From: Rutidosis leptorrhynchoides
Taxonomy: Eukaryota; Streptophyta; Magnoliopsida; Asterales; Asteraceae
Length of the DNA: 64,000 nucleotides
Assembly: GCF_046630445.1 (NCBI RefSeq)
Contig: NC_092339.1
Span: forward strand, 76,402,001-76,466,000
Direction: 5' to 3'
A model generated the notes under the pieces. The model did no database searches and was not told the DNA's origin. It was given only the letters and a program-made list of their open reading frames with translations. Position numbers and translations under genes: made by a program. How positions within the stretch are numbered: the first letter of the stretch is position 1; every line of letters starts with the position of its first letter. This document shows, one piece after another, positions 23,117-35,786 of this stretch.

Positions 23117-25357
23117 GAGTGCTCCCAACGGACTGACGGAGACATGTCTCCAGCTTAGTCCTCAACGCCACATCAGCACTTTTTTTCCACTTCCTTCTCA
23201 TGACTAAACCCAGGACTAAACACTCCTAACCATGACACTCCTTCCTTCCCTTTTTATTCTATTTTTTTAGACAAAATTGCTGAAATAGTCCCTGTGGTTT
23301 GTACCAAAATGCTGATTTCGTCCCTATACTTTTTTTTGATGAATTTGGTCCCGGTGGTTTATAAATGTTGCTGATTTAATCCCTTTGACCGACGGCCGTC
23401 AAAAAACTCCGTTAACTCCAGTCATGTGCCAAACATGTGAGGGTATTTTCGTCCGTTTATTTCCTTTATTAACAAAATTGCTGAAATCGTCCCTATGCTT
23501 TGTACCAAAATTGCTTAAACGGTCCCTGTGGTTTCTTCAACTCTTTCTTCCTCTTCTCTAAACCTTCTTCTCCACCCATATTGGGCATCAATTAATTCAC
23601 AGCACCTTCAATATAGATTGCAGGTCCCTCAAATTAATTTGCATCATCTTTTATCTATCATCGAATTTCAAATTACACAAACCCATAAATCAATCTTCTA
23701 TCATCTAATTAAAACTAAAAAAAAAAACATGTGCAAAACTAAATCCAAATTCATCATGTAATCAAACCAAGATTCAACACCAAATCATATGCAATCAAAA
23801 TAAAAAAAAACACATTCATTAACACATTTAAAAAATAATCTCATATAGAAAACAAATATTGAGGTAAACAGATCCATCCATCTATTCCATTCCATACATT
23901 AAAAAAAACACATTATAAAATTAAGAAACAAGATCCATTGTTTACATTATATCCTAACATGATTCTTTCACAACAGAAGAAAACATCTGCTAATTTGAAT
24001 ACATCTCAATTTAATTGAACTCAAACTGAACTTCTGCTAATTTGTGAGAACTTCTCGAGAGGGACAATAGAAAACATCAGAAGCCATAACAAATTCAATA
24101 AATCTCAAATAAACTCCAACTCTTTTTCAAACCAGATCTACATAAATATTTTGCTATCACTTTCGCTTTCAATTTTCCTTTATAACACCAACCTCACTTT
24201 ATTTTCCAAACCAAAAGCAAACCTGAAACATGGGTAACACAGTTCGATTTTCGGCGGAGATGATTGGAAAAGATAGAATCAGATTTTCGATGGAGATACC
24301 ACTAACCGGAACTCCCATCGTTAACGATAGTTCAAGATATAGGGTTTGATCTACGGTTCGATTTCTGCAACAGCGAGATTTAGGGAGGAACTTGTGGTAG
24401 TACAACCGGAATCAACTTCGAAAGATTGATGATTGGTCCCCGGGGGACGGTGGTGTTATGGGTTTGGCGGCGGCGGCGGTGTCGGTGGTAGTTATGGGTT
24501 TTGAAGATGGTTGGGTTACTTGCTTGATCTTTTAGGTTTGAGTTCTGGATAGTAGATGAAAGAAAAAAGAGTGAGAAAATGAGATCTGAATTTGGGTATG
24601 TGTTTTTAAAAGAGAAAAAGTGTTTTATAATGTTTTTAAGAAAAAGGGACCGTTTAAGCAATTTTGGTACAAACCACAGGGACGATTTCAGCAATTTTGT
24701 CAATAAAGGAAAAAATGGACGAAAATACCCTCACATGTTTGGCACATGACTGGAGTTAACGGAGTTTTTTGACAGCCGTCGGTCAGAGGGACTAAATCAG
24801 CAACATTTATAAACCACCGGGACCAAATCCATCAAAAAAAAGCATAGGGACGAAACCAGCATTTTGGTACAAACCACAGGGACTATTTCAGCAATTTTGT
24901 CATTTTTTTATTTATTTTTTATTTTTTCAAAAATGAAATTATTTTAATTATATATTTTATAAATTATAAATATTTAATAACATAAAACTAAATTTCATTG
25001 ATAATTAAAAAAAACATTACAAATAATTAAAATTAAAATTACATAAAAATTTAATAAGGGAGTATTTTTGGCCACAACAAAAGTGGGACCCACAATAATA
25101 ATAATAATAATAATAAAAATTAAAAATATCTCATCTTCATCATCTACATTTACATATACATATACAGTCATGGCTTTTAAGCAAAAAAAAAAAAAAAAAA
25201 AAAAACTTTATTCTACCGTCCACCGTCCACAAATATTTCAAGAAAGCACGAAAATGGAGACGATACGCTGGACGGCTGCGTGGGCGGCCCGCTACCATCG
25301 GCGCCCAGGTGGGCGGTGGCTTGGGCGGGCTCCTGGATGGGATGGATGGGAGCGCTC
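23117..25357. mobile_element. Harbinger-like non-autonomous DNA element, split by a MULE
   Basis: The ends gagtgctcccaac (23,117) and tgggagcgctc (to 25,357) are inverted with one mismatch and are flanked by the 3-bp duplication taa (23,114-23,116 and 25,358-25,360), the PIF/Harbinger signature. Removing the MULE inside (23,270-24,901) and its duplication leaves about 600 bp. The interior is very AT-rich on the right, with a poly-A run near 25,183-25,205, and holds no transposase. Its left end is 167 bases upstream of the HO2 start codon. Confidence 0.65.
23270..24901. mobile_element. Non-autonomous Mutator-like element (MULE) with long terminal inverted repeats
   Basis: Inverted repeats of roughly 260 bases (23,270-23,533 and 24,641-24,901) begin gacaaaattgctgaaatagt and are highly similar. 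The element is flanked by the exact 9-bp duplication attttttta (23,261-23,269 and 24,902-24,910), diagnostic for MULEs. The 1.1-kb centre has no transposase and no host exon that I recognise, though a GC-rich stretch at about 24,440-24,490 is unlike the rest. A Pack-MULE capture cannot be excluded without a search. Confidence 0.9.
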
Positions 25358-25360
25358 TAA

Positions 25361-25669
25361 TAGTGTTGATGGATTTTTTAAGTGCATGAAAAGATTGTGA
25401 GAAAACTAGTGTATGGGAAAATATTTGGGAAAGAGTTTTTTTTATTAATATTTATTAACCTGGGTATTCAACTTATTAGTGGAAAGAGTTATGAAGTTAG
25501 ATCTTATCAAATTAATTTGATTTTAATATCATCCGCACCAAATTATACAATTTAGTGATGAAAAATCTAACAATTATCGAAGTTCAGTTTCGGTTATTAA
25601 AAAGGCCCCAGCAAAAACTTTTATGATACTGACCCGAAAAAAAAAGTCAGTAATGGTAATGTGATCAGA
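25361..25669. other. Non-coding spacer
   Basis: AT-rich sequence between the Harbinger-like element and a LINE fragment. I see no gene or repeat structure in it. Confidence 0.4.
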
Positions 25670-26113
25670 CAGACTATGGAAGGATTATAAGATTGGTGAA
25701 GAGACTCACAGTGTTAGATTCAACATATTACATCATTTGGAGGAGAATAACCAGTGATGCTTATCCGATAGGTTGATTATCGGTGAGTGGGTATGGAAAT
25801 GGAACTGTGATCAGCTTCGTGGTAGAAACATATATTTGCTCGAGCAGCTTGCATCGGAGTCGGGCTCGGTGTCTCGTTACATCGAAACAGATTCTGGAGT
25901 TCAGAGCATTTATACGGATGGATCATTTTCGGTCAGCTACACGCAAGAGTATAGTTTACCATCTTTGGATGTTTGTATAAGATGGTCTAAAACAGTTCAA
26001 GGAAGATAAATGTTTTCCTATGGCTCCTAGGAATTGACACACTTCCATCTAGACAAAATTTGTCAAGGCATAGTTTGAAAATTCAAGACGTCTTGTGTCC
26101 TATGAACAATGAT
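25670..26113 (+). pseudogene. LINE reverse transcriptase fragment (C-terminal part)
   Basis: A frame at 25,773-26,009 encodes WVWKWNCDQLRGR, then LLEQL, then TDGSFSV, the pattern found just before the zinc-finger (zf-RVT) end of plant LINE polyproteins. Further right, in another frame, sequence reading LGIDTLPSRQNLSRHSLKIQ...LCP matches the next LINE block (W/LxRLPTxxNLxxRG...CP). The change of frame and the lack of an upstream RT core show a short, decayed remnant. No poly-A tail is seen. Confidence 0.55.
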
Positions 26114-26126
26114 AAGGGAGGTGATA

Positions 26127-26276
26127 CTCACACACCAGTTTTTGATCCATACACACTTTTTACTATAAAACTTACAATTATATCCTTAAGTTTATCAAGG
26201 GAGTTGAACCACCCTTATTGTAAGTAAGGACATAATAGTAAATTAGGTGTGTATGGATCAAAAACTAGTGTGTGAG
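26127..26276. mobile_element. Stowaway-like (Tc1/mariner) MITE
   Basis: A 150-bp element whose ends CTCACACACCAGTTTTTGAT and its inverted copy form terminal repeats of about 30 bases, flanked by TA on both sides (26,125-26,126 and 26,277-26,278). It has no coding capacity. Its right TA lies one base from the start of the LTR at 26,280. Confidence 0.85.
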
Positions 26277-26279
26277 TAT

Positions 26280-26735
26280 TGATCATATACATGGCATTGT
26301 ATATGTGTGTTTTATTTGCTAAAGGCTAAAAGCAGAATTGCGCGGACTCTAAAGCTAAGATATGCAATATTCGCTGAAAGTAAAGTGCAGCAGTTATGTT
26401 TCCGCGTTAATAAGGGACTGCGGTTTAATCCGCTGAGTTTCCGCAGATGGTTGTGTAATTCGCAGAACCGCGAATATCTCGAATACTATAAATAGGGAGC
26501 TTGACCTCTCATTTATGGGGTTGTTGATTCTCTGCCATTTGGGATTTTTGCATCGCGCTAAGGTGAATCATGCTAATTGACAATCAAGACCGGGTCGGGG
26601 TGGTTGATCACTTGATAGTTAAAGTGAAAGACGATCATCGGGGCCCAAAATAATCATATAAACATTCCATCCTCCATTATAATCTTATTGCACTCAATCC
26701 GTAATTAAGCAACATCATTAATTAGGGATTGATCA
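26280..26735 (+). repeat. 5' LTR of the Tat-lineage element
   Basis: 456 bp with terminal TGATC...GATCA, a TATA box (TATAAATA at 26,487-26,494) and the primer-binding-type sequence starting three bases downstream of its end. The start coordinate is inferred from the inverted ends; the partner LTR is off the window. Confidence 0.65.
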
Positions 26736-26878
26736 ATTGGCGCCATCCGTGGGACACGTTTTACGAATTGAACTGAAATTTTTTTGTTTCGTGCTATCAA
26801 ACAATCAATTGCTTGGTTTAATTTCAATTCGTGTTTTTGTTGTGGTGATTTACAGGTGCTTTTTGAAGGCGTAATTAG

Positions 26879-28283
26879 TTGATCTGCTTAATTGTCATGA
26901 TGACAAACGCAAAGCAAACAGGTGTTCCTGCGAACGCTGATGCACTGCCTGGCGATTCGCAGAACGTTACAATATTTCCATTACAAGCAAATCCCAATAT
27001 AACTGCGGGAAAGTCGATTCAAGAGTCAACTGCTAAAACATCTGCGGCAAATAATGCTAGTGATTTGCAGCCAGAGGTTGCTGCTGAAAAAATGGTTGCA
27101 CGTAGAACATTGTTGCAAAACCGCGAAGAAACAATTACTGAAGGAAAGCGAATGTGGGCTTTGGCTGGCAAATCTAGTCTGCGAGCTGACAAAATTGGTG
27201 GCACTGCCATTGAACAGGCTAAGAAAGATGCCAAATGTAATCGCGAGTCTCGCATACCGCGAACTTACCTATGGCCGTTAAATGATTCGGGATCACAGGT
27301 TGATCGCCTAGTTATTGAGCGAAATGATAGTGATAGTGATAATGCAGAAGAACGTGTTAATTTGAACTCTGCGTATAACTCAAAAATGGCTAAGGCGCCA
27401 AGAGAAGAAAGCGAATTTTCTGATGATTCGGATAGCGTGGAAGAATTTGTTAAAGTTCCATATGTTAAGCGAAAACGCCCACCAACACCTTTCCCTCATT
27501 ATGAGGAAGAAGGTGAAGCATATGATGCTGCCCGCAGAGAAAATGCTCAAAATTTTTTGGCAGATGCTTTCAGAAGCATTGCGCCAAAGTCAATGCAACA
27601 TAAGTTTGAAAAGCCAAATTTCTTGCAAGATATGATTGCCAAGTTTTGTGCGGAGAATGCGGATACTCGCACAAAAAAGGCAACTGAAATAACTACTGCC
27701 GCGGACAAGTTTGTCCAACATATTTCTGATTATCCAATTGTTTCTCCGCCAATTGTGCCGGCAACTCTGGGAGTTTATTCGGGTTTAACCGATCCTTTAG
27801 ATTTTCTGCAGCGCTTCGAAGGGGTGGTGAGCACCTATAACTGGGATGAACCAGTTGCGTGTAGAGTGTTCCCCATGGCTTTGCAAGGGTCAGCAAGGGA
27901 GTGGTTTCATAATCTACAATCTCGCAGTATTATTGGCTTTGTTGATCTTCGCGACAAATTCTTGTTACAATTTCAGAATATACTACCGCAGAAAAAGACG
28001 CATATCGAATGTCACGATATTAAACAAGGCAACAAGGAAACCTTAAATGCGTTACTTACGCGGTACATTTATGAATGTCAAAAGATTCCAAGCTTGCATG
28101 AAGACCAAAAAATCTCTGGATTTTTGCATGCTATTAATCCGCAGCGACATCCAACTCTTGTGCGAAGGTTACGAAGAGATGTCCCGCAGACTTTTACTAA
28201 AGTTCAACAGAAAATATATGATTATCTCGGCGGAGGAGAGGATAGCACTATAACCCCTGCATGTGGGTGGGGTAGAGACAAAA
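26879..28283 (+). mobile_element. gag region of the Tat-lineage element
   Basis: A long open frame with an N-terminal low-complexity, acidic part and a retrotransposon gag (capsid-like) domain around residues 295-420. The domain is marked by YSGLTDPLDFLQRFE, ALQGSAREWF and the L-F-Q block that follows. This is the Tat/Ogre style of gag. The frame is interrupted at its right end by the solo LTR insertion at 28,289. Gag-like sequence continues at 60,463. Confidence 0.8.
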
Positions 28284-30928
28284 GTTGGTGTAACAACCCT
28301 GATTTTTCCGTTACTTTCGTTAACCTTCCGTTAGTTTATTTAACGACGATTATTTAACTTTTATGTGTTTACGTGTATTAAATGCGTACTTGACCTTTGG
28401 AGGGTTTCAATAATTAATATGGGTTGATATTAATGCAAATAAATATTTCGGATAATGAAATACGATAAAAACGAAACGATTTTGACAATAGCTTTTTGAG
28501 CAACGAAACGCTCGGGTTTATTTTAATAATTAATTTTATTAATTATTAACTTTTTAAAATATTTAATTTATTGGGTTTTTAATAAATTAAGCGATTGGTT
28601 GCGTTTAACGATCAGATTGGCGTTCCGGGCCTTCGGTACGACTAAACGACACTTAAAACGGACCACGAATACGCGCTTTTGCAAAACGAGAGCCCGGGAA
28701 CCCATCCCATGGGGCCCATCGGCCGAAACCCCCTCTCCACCCCTTTTATGTCTAAAACTTGTAACTTTAGGGACTTATGTGCAATTTAGGATAACTAGGG
28801 ATGATATAAATAGAAGTAATAAACCTAATTAGGATTAAGAACATAAAAATGCAGCTTTTTCTTCCCTCCTTCTCCCTCCCATCGTCGACATCATCACCAC
28901 CACCATACCATCAATTTTTGATTTTTAGAGCAAGCCTTGAACACGAAAGTTGCAATTCTCGATCTCCTCTACGCGTATGTATTGTTAATTTTGTGATCAA
29001 AGGTATAATTGCATAAACCCTAATTCTTAAAATCTGAATTTTATTAAAGTTTCATAGTTATGTTGTCAATTGCTCAAGTCTATATGCGTACGTGTTAATT
29101 GTAATCGTTATTTTGATTGTTTGATGCGCTAGGGTTTAAAAACGAATTTGTATTTGTTGAATCAGAAAAATTAAGTTTTTCAAATGTTAATTATTATGTT
29201 ATAATCAGATTCCTTGCGAAAAACTATTGAGTTTAGGCTTTGGATTCGCTTGATTTCATTTCCGTATGATTAAGTTATGTCGATATGAATTATCGTTGTG
29301 TTCTTGTTGCTTGATCAGAAATATGGTATTGATAGAAAACGAATTGGAAAGTGAGACTTATACCACTGGAAATATAATTTAAAAACACTCAAGTTGGACT
29401 AGGATATCATGTCGTTTGCTTATGTATAGCCCGAGTTATGCTAGAATTAGTGTAAATGAAGTTTTATACAGCACTTGCATGAAAATAACCTTGTATGATA
29501 AAATGTGTTAACTTCTGTGATTAAAGCTTTGTATATTTGAAAAATAGACAAAAAGTAATTCATATTTCATGTAGATATCATAGGCTAATTGTATCTAGAT
29601 CTTCGGATAATCGTATGCGAATGTGACTAACTAAATGAGAATCGAATCTGTAAATTGCACACGGTTTTGTACTCTGTAAATTTTTTGAATTGTTTGAGAA
29701 TGTATGCTTCTGGGAAATGAAACTTAATATGATATGTGACTTATTGTTAGTTTATGTCAATCTCTGAAATCTTATGCATTGGGCACAATAGAGCCATACT
29801 TTATGTGAATTCTGATTTGAGCTGAAAACTGAATGTTCAACTTTCACGAATATACTGTACCAATTAGCTAAACAAAAATGGCTAGATTTTTTATATGTAT
29901 TACTTTGATTTGTCCTTGAACCATGGCCACTGGTCTTGTATCAATTGCATGTTCCTAACTCCGGTTATAGCCAAAATGAAATCAGTGCGCGGTCAGAAAC
30001 TGACTTGGCAAACCCCAAATGTATCCCTTCTGATTCCTGACTTTTAATTGTCGTATGAGTCCCTGGCCGGACTTTTTGGAATCTATTTTTAGTATATTTA
30101 TGATCTGGAGTTTGTCATATTTACTTGAATTTTGTACTATGAGATAATGTGCTAAGTATGCTACGTGTTCATGAATTTTGTGCATGACGATAAACTGAAA
30201 TTGTGAAAATGATCATTCATGACCTAAAACGTATTGTTTGACTTAAGTTTGATATGTTGACCAATATTTGACATGAACCTACTGATGTTAACTTTAGTTG
30301 ACTACTTTGACCAAGTTTGACTTTCAGTTTGTGTGACAACCCGGAAATTTTTGACCAAATTTAAACTTAATCTTTGTATGATTAACATTTCCGACACGAT
30401 AAGCAAAGTCTGTAAAACTGAATCTCAAAATTTTTGAACTACTTTTATATATTTAAATACCCTTCGGTTGTTTTCGACGATTCGCGAACAATTATATGTA
30501 AATAGATACATATATACTATAACTTGAAAATGTAACGATGTATTAATTGTTTGATACCGTACATTAAACTTATTGGTTTAAATATCTATTTGAATATATA
30601 TGATAAGTTGAAATATTTATTATTAAAATTAATTATAAATAACTTCCAATGTGTATTTAAAAACTGATTTATGTATATTAAAAAGATATATACATATATA
30701 TATAATTTCAAGTTATTTAGTAAACGATAGTAACATTCATTTATTGATTCGATTGATATTTAGATAAGTTAACTAAAGCGTTTAAGATGAACCAGTAAAA
30801 CACTAATTTGCTACAGTATTTTTAAATTGCTACAGTACCCAAAATGCTACATTGTCTTCGAAAATCACTATTTGCTACAGTAAATTGCTACAGTAACTGT
30901 TCTACAGTAAAATACTATTTCAAAATAA

Positions 30929-30984
<56 letters not shown>

Positions 30985-31339
30985 GTATATACTACGAGAC
31001 GATGATTTATAGAAGCAAATAACCAAAACACTTAATTGATTAAAGCTACACTTAGAGTGACATAGTTATCAATGATTAAGTTTATATTTTGACAAAGGTA
31101 CGAGTCACGAAACGAAAAGTACTAGTTTTCTCAGCGTACGAAAGGGCGTTCGAAAAACTGGAACCGAGACATAAGTCGAGTGACAACGTACGACTTATCG
31201 GAACAAAAATTACAAATCAACTATGCATGTGAATTTAATATAATATATAATTAATTATATAAATTAAATATATTATATATATAATTAAATAATATGTCGA
31301 CAAGCAAGAAAACAAACGAAAGTGAGCTATCCAGACGGG

Positions 31340-31387
31340 CCATGCGATCGCATGGCATTTGCACTGAAAGCCCATGCGATCGCATGG
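31340..31387. promoter_or_regulatory. Paired 16-bp palindromes upstream of the LTR TATA box
   Basis: CCATGCGATCGCATGG is perfectly self-complementary and occurs twice (31,340-31,355 and 31,372-31,387), 22 to 69 bases before TATAAATA at 31,409. The right LTR repeats the pair at 57,572-57,587 and 57,604-57,619. A similar pair stands upstream of the TATA box in the LTR of the element at 35,787-41,734 (36,889-36,936). Confidence 0.85.
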
Positions 31388-31467
31388 GCATCAGATTCAG
31401 CAAACATGTATAAATAGCTCGATCTATTCTGTTTCTTTCCTCATTCTTTTTACTCCGTATTATTTAA

Positions 31468-31569
<102 letters not shown>

Positions 31570-33641
31570 CCTAATATTATTATTTGTAATATTAGTGTTA
31601 TTATTAGTATTATACATAAAATATTACGACGAGGTCATGAGCGTGTAACTTTCAAAACGAGTTCTCAAACGGGTTAAAGCTAAGGAAATTATGGGTTATT
31701 GCCAAGGAGGTTATGGGTAATGTTCGGCGGTATATTTTTGAATCAAATCTAGTGTTTATCATCTCCGTTACGTCTACGTACTTTCCTACAATATTGAATC
31801 ACAATATTGATACGTAAGCATTTATATCTTATCTATTATATAGTAATAGTGTATCCATGTCTAGTGCTCGAATATATACTTATACATGCTTGTATACTAA
31901 ATTTCGTCGTTAAACAGTTTATAATGAATCACGAATTAAATACATATATTACTGGTAAAAGGTATATGATATACATGTTTTCGGAAAGCTGGCGAAAAAT
32001 CAATAACTTTTCATTTAGATATCGAATAAATTCGATGAACGGATTAAAAGATATAAGCAACTGAATTATGATTGACGTTAATTGAAATTGCTTTTGAATC
32101 TACAATTAAGATTTAAACAACTTGTTTACGAGATTGATAAAATGGATTTTTAAATATTACCAACCGAGTAAATGAATCCTTATATAAGGCACGTCTCGTT
32201 TTGTTGAACTAAAGTCAGAATGACTTTTTGAAAAGACTTTTGATAAACTTTTGTTTGTCGATCTCGAGCATTAGGGTTGTGATACACTATGACCAGACCT
32301 AGCTTGATAGACATTTACTGACCAACATATGTTCTCTAGGTTGAGATCTACGATTATTTGATATTCCGGGTTTCGGTCACATTACGATGAACAACTTTAT
32401 GTGCTGCTAAGGTGAGTTTCATTTGCTCCCTTTTTAATTGCTTTTGCAATCTATATTTTTGGGCTGAGAATACATGCACTTTATTTTAAATGCAATGGAT
32501 ACAAGTACATACTAAATTCTACACTGAGTTTGAACCGAAAATCCCTTAGCTTTGGTAACTAGTAACTGCCAGTTATAAGAACTGGTGGGCGCGAGTAGTA
32601 GTATATGGATCCATAGGGCTTGATATCCCTGTCCGAGCTAGAGCACTAGCCTTTTAACGGACGTATGCTATTTGAGAAGCGTACACGTTGGTTTGCGTGT
32701 ATTATTAAGATGATTATACAAAGGGTACAAATTATATATACGTTAAGTTTAGTTACCAGGGTGCTCAATTTCGTAGAATATTTTGATAAACGTTTATGGA
32801 TGAAACAACTGAAATCTTGTGATCCATCTTTATATACAGATTATGCGAAACATACAAACTATGAACTCGCCAACCTTTATGTTGACACTTGTTAGCATGT
32901 TTATTCTCAGGTTCCCTAGAAGTCTTCCGCTGTTTGCTATTATGATATACAAGCTATGTGCATGGAGTCTTACATGGCATATTTTTCTAGAAAACGTTGC
33001 ATTCACCAATTCATCACCATGTACCTTATTTTGACTGCATTGTCAACGAAAGTACTATTGTAAACTATTATATACGGTGATTGTCTATATGTAGAAATCA
33101 TCAGATGTCGAAAACCTTTGATTTAAATATACATTTATGGTGTGCCTTTTTAAAAGAATGCAATGTTTACAAAACGTATCATATAGAGGTCAAATACCTC
33201 GTAATGAAATCAATGAATGACGTGTTCGTCCATATGGATTTGGAGCGATCGTCACAGTTAGTATCAGAGCGTTGGTCCTAGTGAACCAGGTCTTGCATGA
33301 GTGTGTCTAACTGATAGTTGTTAGAATGCATTAATAAGTCTGGACTTCGACTGTGTCTACATGTCAAAAGTTTTGCTTATCAATTTTTGTCGAAAATTAC
33401 CTGCTTATCATTCCTAGTCTAGACACTTTTTACTGCATTAATTGCATGAATAGCGTATAGACAAAATTCATATCTTAGCGTATCTGTTACTGTAAACTTT
33501 TCCTGACATCTTCCGAAAATTTCTCCGTGATTTATGGAATTTGGTATTATATATACATATGTAAATTATGTATTGAAGAATACCAAACTACATTCTATAA
33601 TCTAATTCATATAAAAAAAATCATCTCCCTAATTATACAAG

Positions 33642-34001
33642 ATGGATCCCGTATCTAGTTCAAATTCCTTAAACTCTGACAGCTATTCCGATATTGATAT
33701 TCACCTGAATTCCGAAGACAGTGTAACCGGAATGGATCAACCAATTAGCCATCATCTATTCTGGATGAATTGGGGATGGGTTCGTAGCCTAATTAATTAT
33801 TGGAGACAAGAAGAAGGCGATCCCTTCCATCCACTACATTGCCCTCTTGGCGAAGAACCTGAAGCACTTACCGGCGAACCTGTTCGTAATACCATTTTCT
33901 CTCTCATCTCCAGAATATCTCGTCATGATCGTATACTCTCTCAAATTCTGGATCTTATTCATCCGCTCGTCCGAACCGCGAATCATCCCGGTGTAGTATA
34001 A
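33642..34001 (+). mobile_element. Leader open frame of the LARD-like element
   Basis: A 119-codon frame rich in Ser/Asp at its start, followed by a Trp-rich segment (HLFWMNWGWVRSLINYW). It lies about 385 bases after the LTR, where the other gypsy element here also has an extra leader frame. I do not recognise a domain. It might be an N-terminal gag remnant or an extra ORF. Confidence 0.45.
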
Positions 34002-34239
34002 GAAGTCAACGAGCTTCGCGCTTGGGTAGTGGCTTTGGAGAATATGGTGCAAAGGTTACAAGCACCAGCAGAATCTCCGGCATCAACAGTACCACCGACA
34101 ACAACACCAACAGTACCATTACCACCACCAACAACATCCGCACCGCAAGCCTCAATATCACAATATGTACCTTGAACATCAACGTCATACGCATCGTAGT
34201 TACAAAAAAAAATACCAGCAACAATAACCGATGAAGTAT

Positions 34240-35786
34240 TAACTCATTTCCCCTGAAGAAATTTTATGTATATTTAATATATATGAATTTTGAAATCAAA
34301 ATAAATCTTTTCGTACTAAGCTATTACGTGTGAATCTTAACTGGTAGGTACTACTTGGTTAGTTCATATTACTAATATGCTATGATGTACATCCTTCGTT
34401 AATGACTTAACCATCATTAACTACAATCTCTGTTTTCAACTCAATGAATTCCATTTCATAATAAACTAAGTATATTATTCAATTATATGGTTGATTTTAT
34501 ACTTTCATCTTCGATGTATTCAAAACTTTCTATAAAACATCATTCGTACCTTGCGAAGTTAGCAAGAGTTCCATGAGCACCAACATAATTCACTGAGAAA
34601 ATATCAATAAAACTGAGTATTGATTACATTAGTGAAATACTCCGTAAAGATTATTAAATCTTTAATGTTTTAGAGATTATTCATTTCTAATTCAAGTCAA
34701 AAATTAAATGAGCTTAATATAATATTAACTCATCAAATCTGTATTACATCTGAAGAAAATATACATACATATATTTTCATAAAGAAGGTAATAAAAATTC
34801 TTTGGTACAAAATATTACTTGTGAAATCTTTAACGGGTAGGTAATTCCCGAGAAATATATAAGTTCACAATTAATATGTTATACTGTACATTCTTCAACT
34901 TTGATTCAAAAATTATTAACTATGCTCACAACGATATACAATCGTTTTTATACAAATTCAATTACATATTCTAATATTGACGGATCAGAATCCAAGTCAT
35001 AACTCTGAACCGGTGACATCATTCTTAGATTCCTACATCTTTCAAAGCTATACTTTGATTTCAAAACTGTGCTAGAACATCATATGTATATTAACGATTA
35101 CAATCTGTGTACAAACCGTTCGAAATTTCTGAAAAACACTTCAAACAATGAACTATCGAGATGATGATCCAACCACATGTTACCCACAGTTATGCACCTG
35201 AAAAACTCTCGAAACCAAAGTCATAGTTTAACACGTAATCGTGTCAGACCCTTTGGCATTTATTAGCAAAAATAACTTTTCAAACCCTTTTCAACATAGA
35301 CAGTTTTGTCACAGCTCCAACAAATCAACTTCAATTATTCATTCGAATAAGCCTTATTATAACTTTGATATATAAGTTTGCCCTTCGTCATTGTTACCGA
35401 GGAACCTTTTATATCTCGCCACATTAGCAGTAAACTTACCAGCAACATCATTGATCTTTAACTTTCTGAAAAATCCTTATACTCATTGAAACCCTATCAT
35501 GTACTCATCTACATCTTCTAACGATAATTGTCATACCAACTACCGGGAATTAGCAATCAGTATTTCGAATTTCGCAGCAATTCTACGCCAACAGTTAGTT
35601 ATATATAAACATATAATGTCTATCTCCTAGACTTATTTACTCCGAATGTGAAGTTTCTGAAAAACACCTTAAACTACGAACTAGTTCTCGAAATCTTAAA
35701 AAATGCTGATGAAGCAGCAAAAACTGTAAACGATCTTAACAGTAAAAAGTTTGATGATAAAGGATAGTGTGCTGACAAAGCTCAGA
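34240..35786. mobile_element. Decayed or non-coding interior of the LARD-like element
   Basis: AT-rich sequence with scattered copies of the gypsy internal block gggtaggta (for example near 34,340 and 34,830). No frame shows protein similarity. It ends where the - strand element starts at 35,787. Confidence 0.6.

Noticed and set aside
23528-24703. Host gene captured by the MULE
   Set aside because: Neither strand of the 1.1-kb centre gives a frame with recognisable similarity; left open for a database search but not claimed.
25068-25400. A 110-codon frame with poly-Ile and poly-Lys
   Set aside because: It runs through microsatellites and a poly-A run inside the Harbinger-like element; no similarity seen.
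33642-34224. A host gene inside the LARD-like element
   Set aside because: The frame is at the place where gypsy elements carry leader or gag sequence and has no host-type domain or introns.
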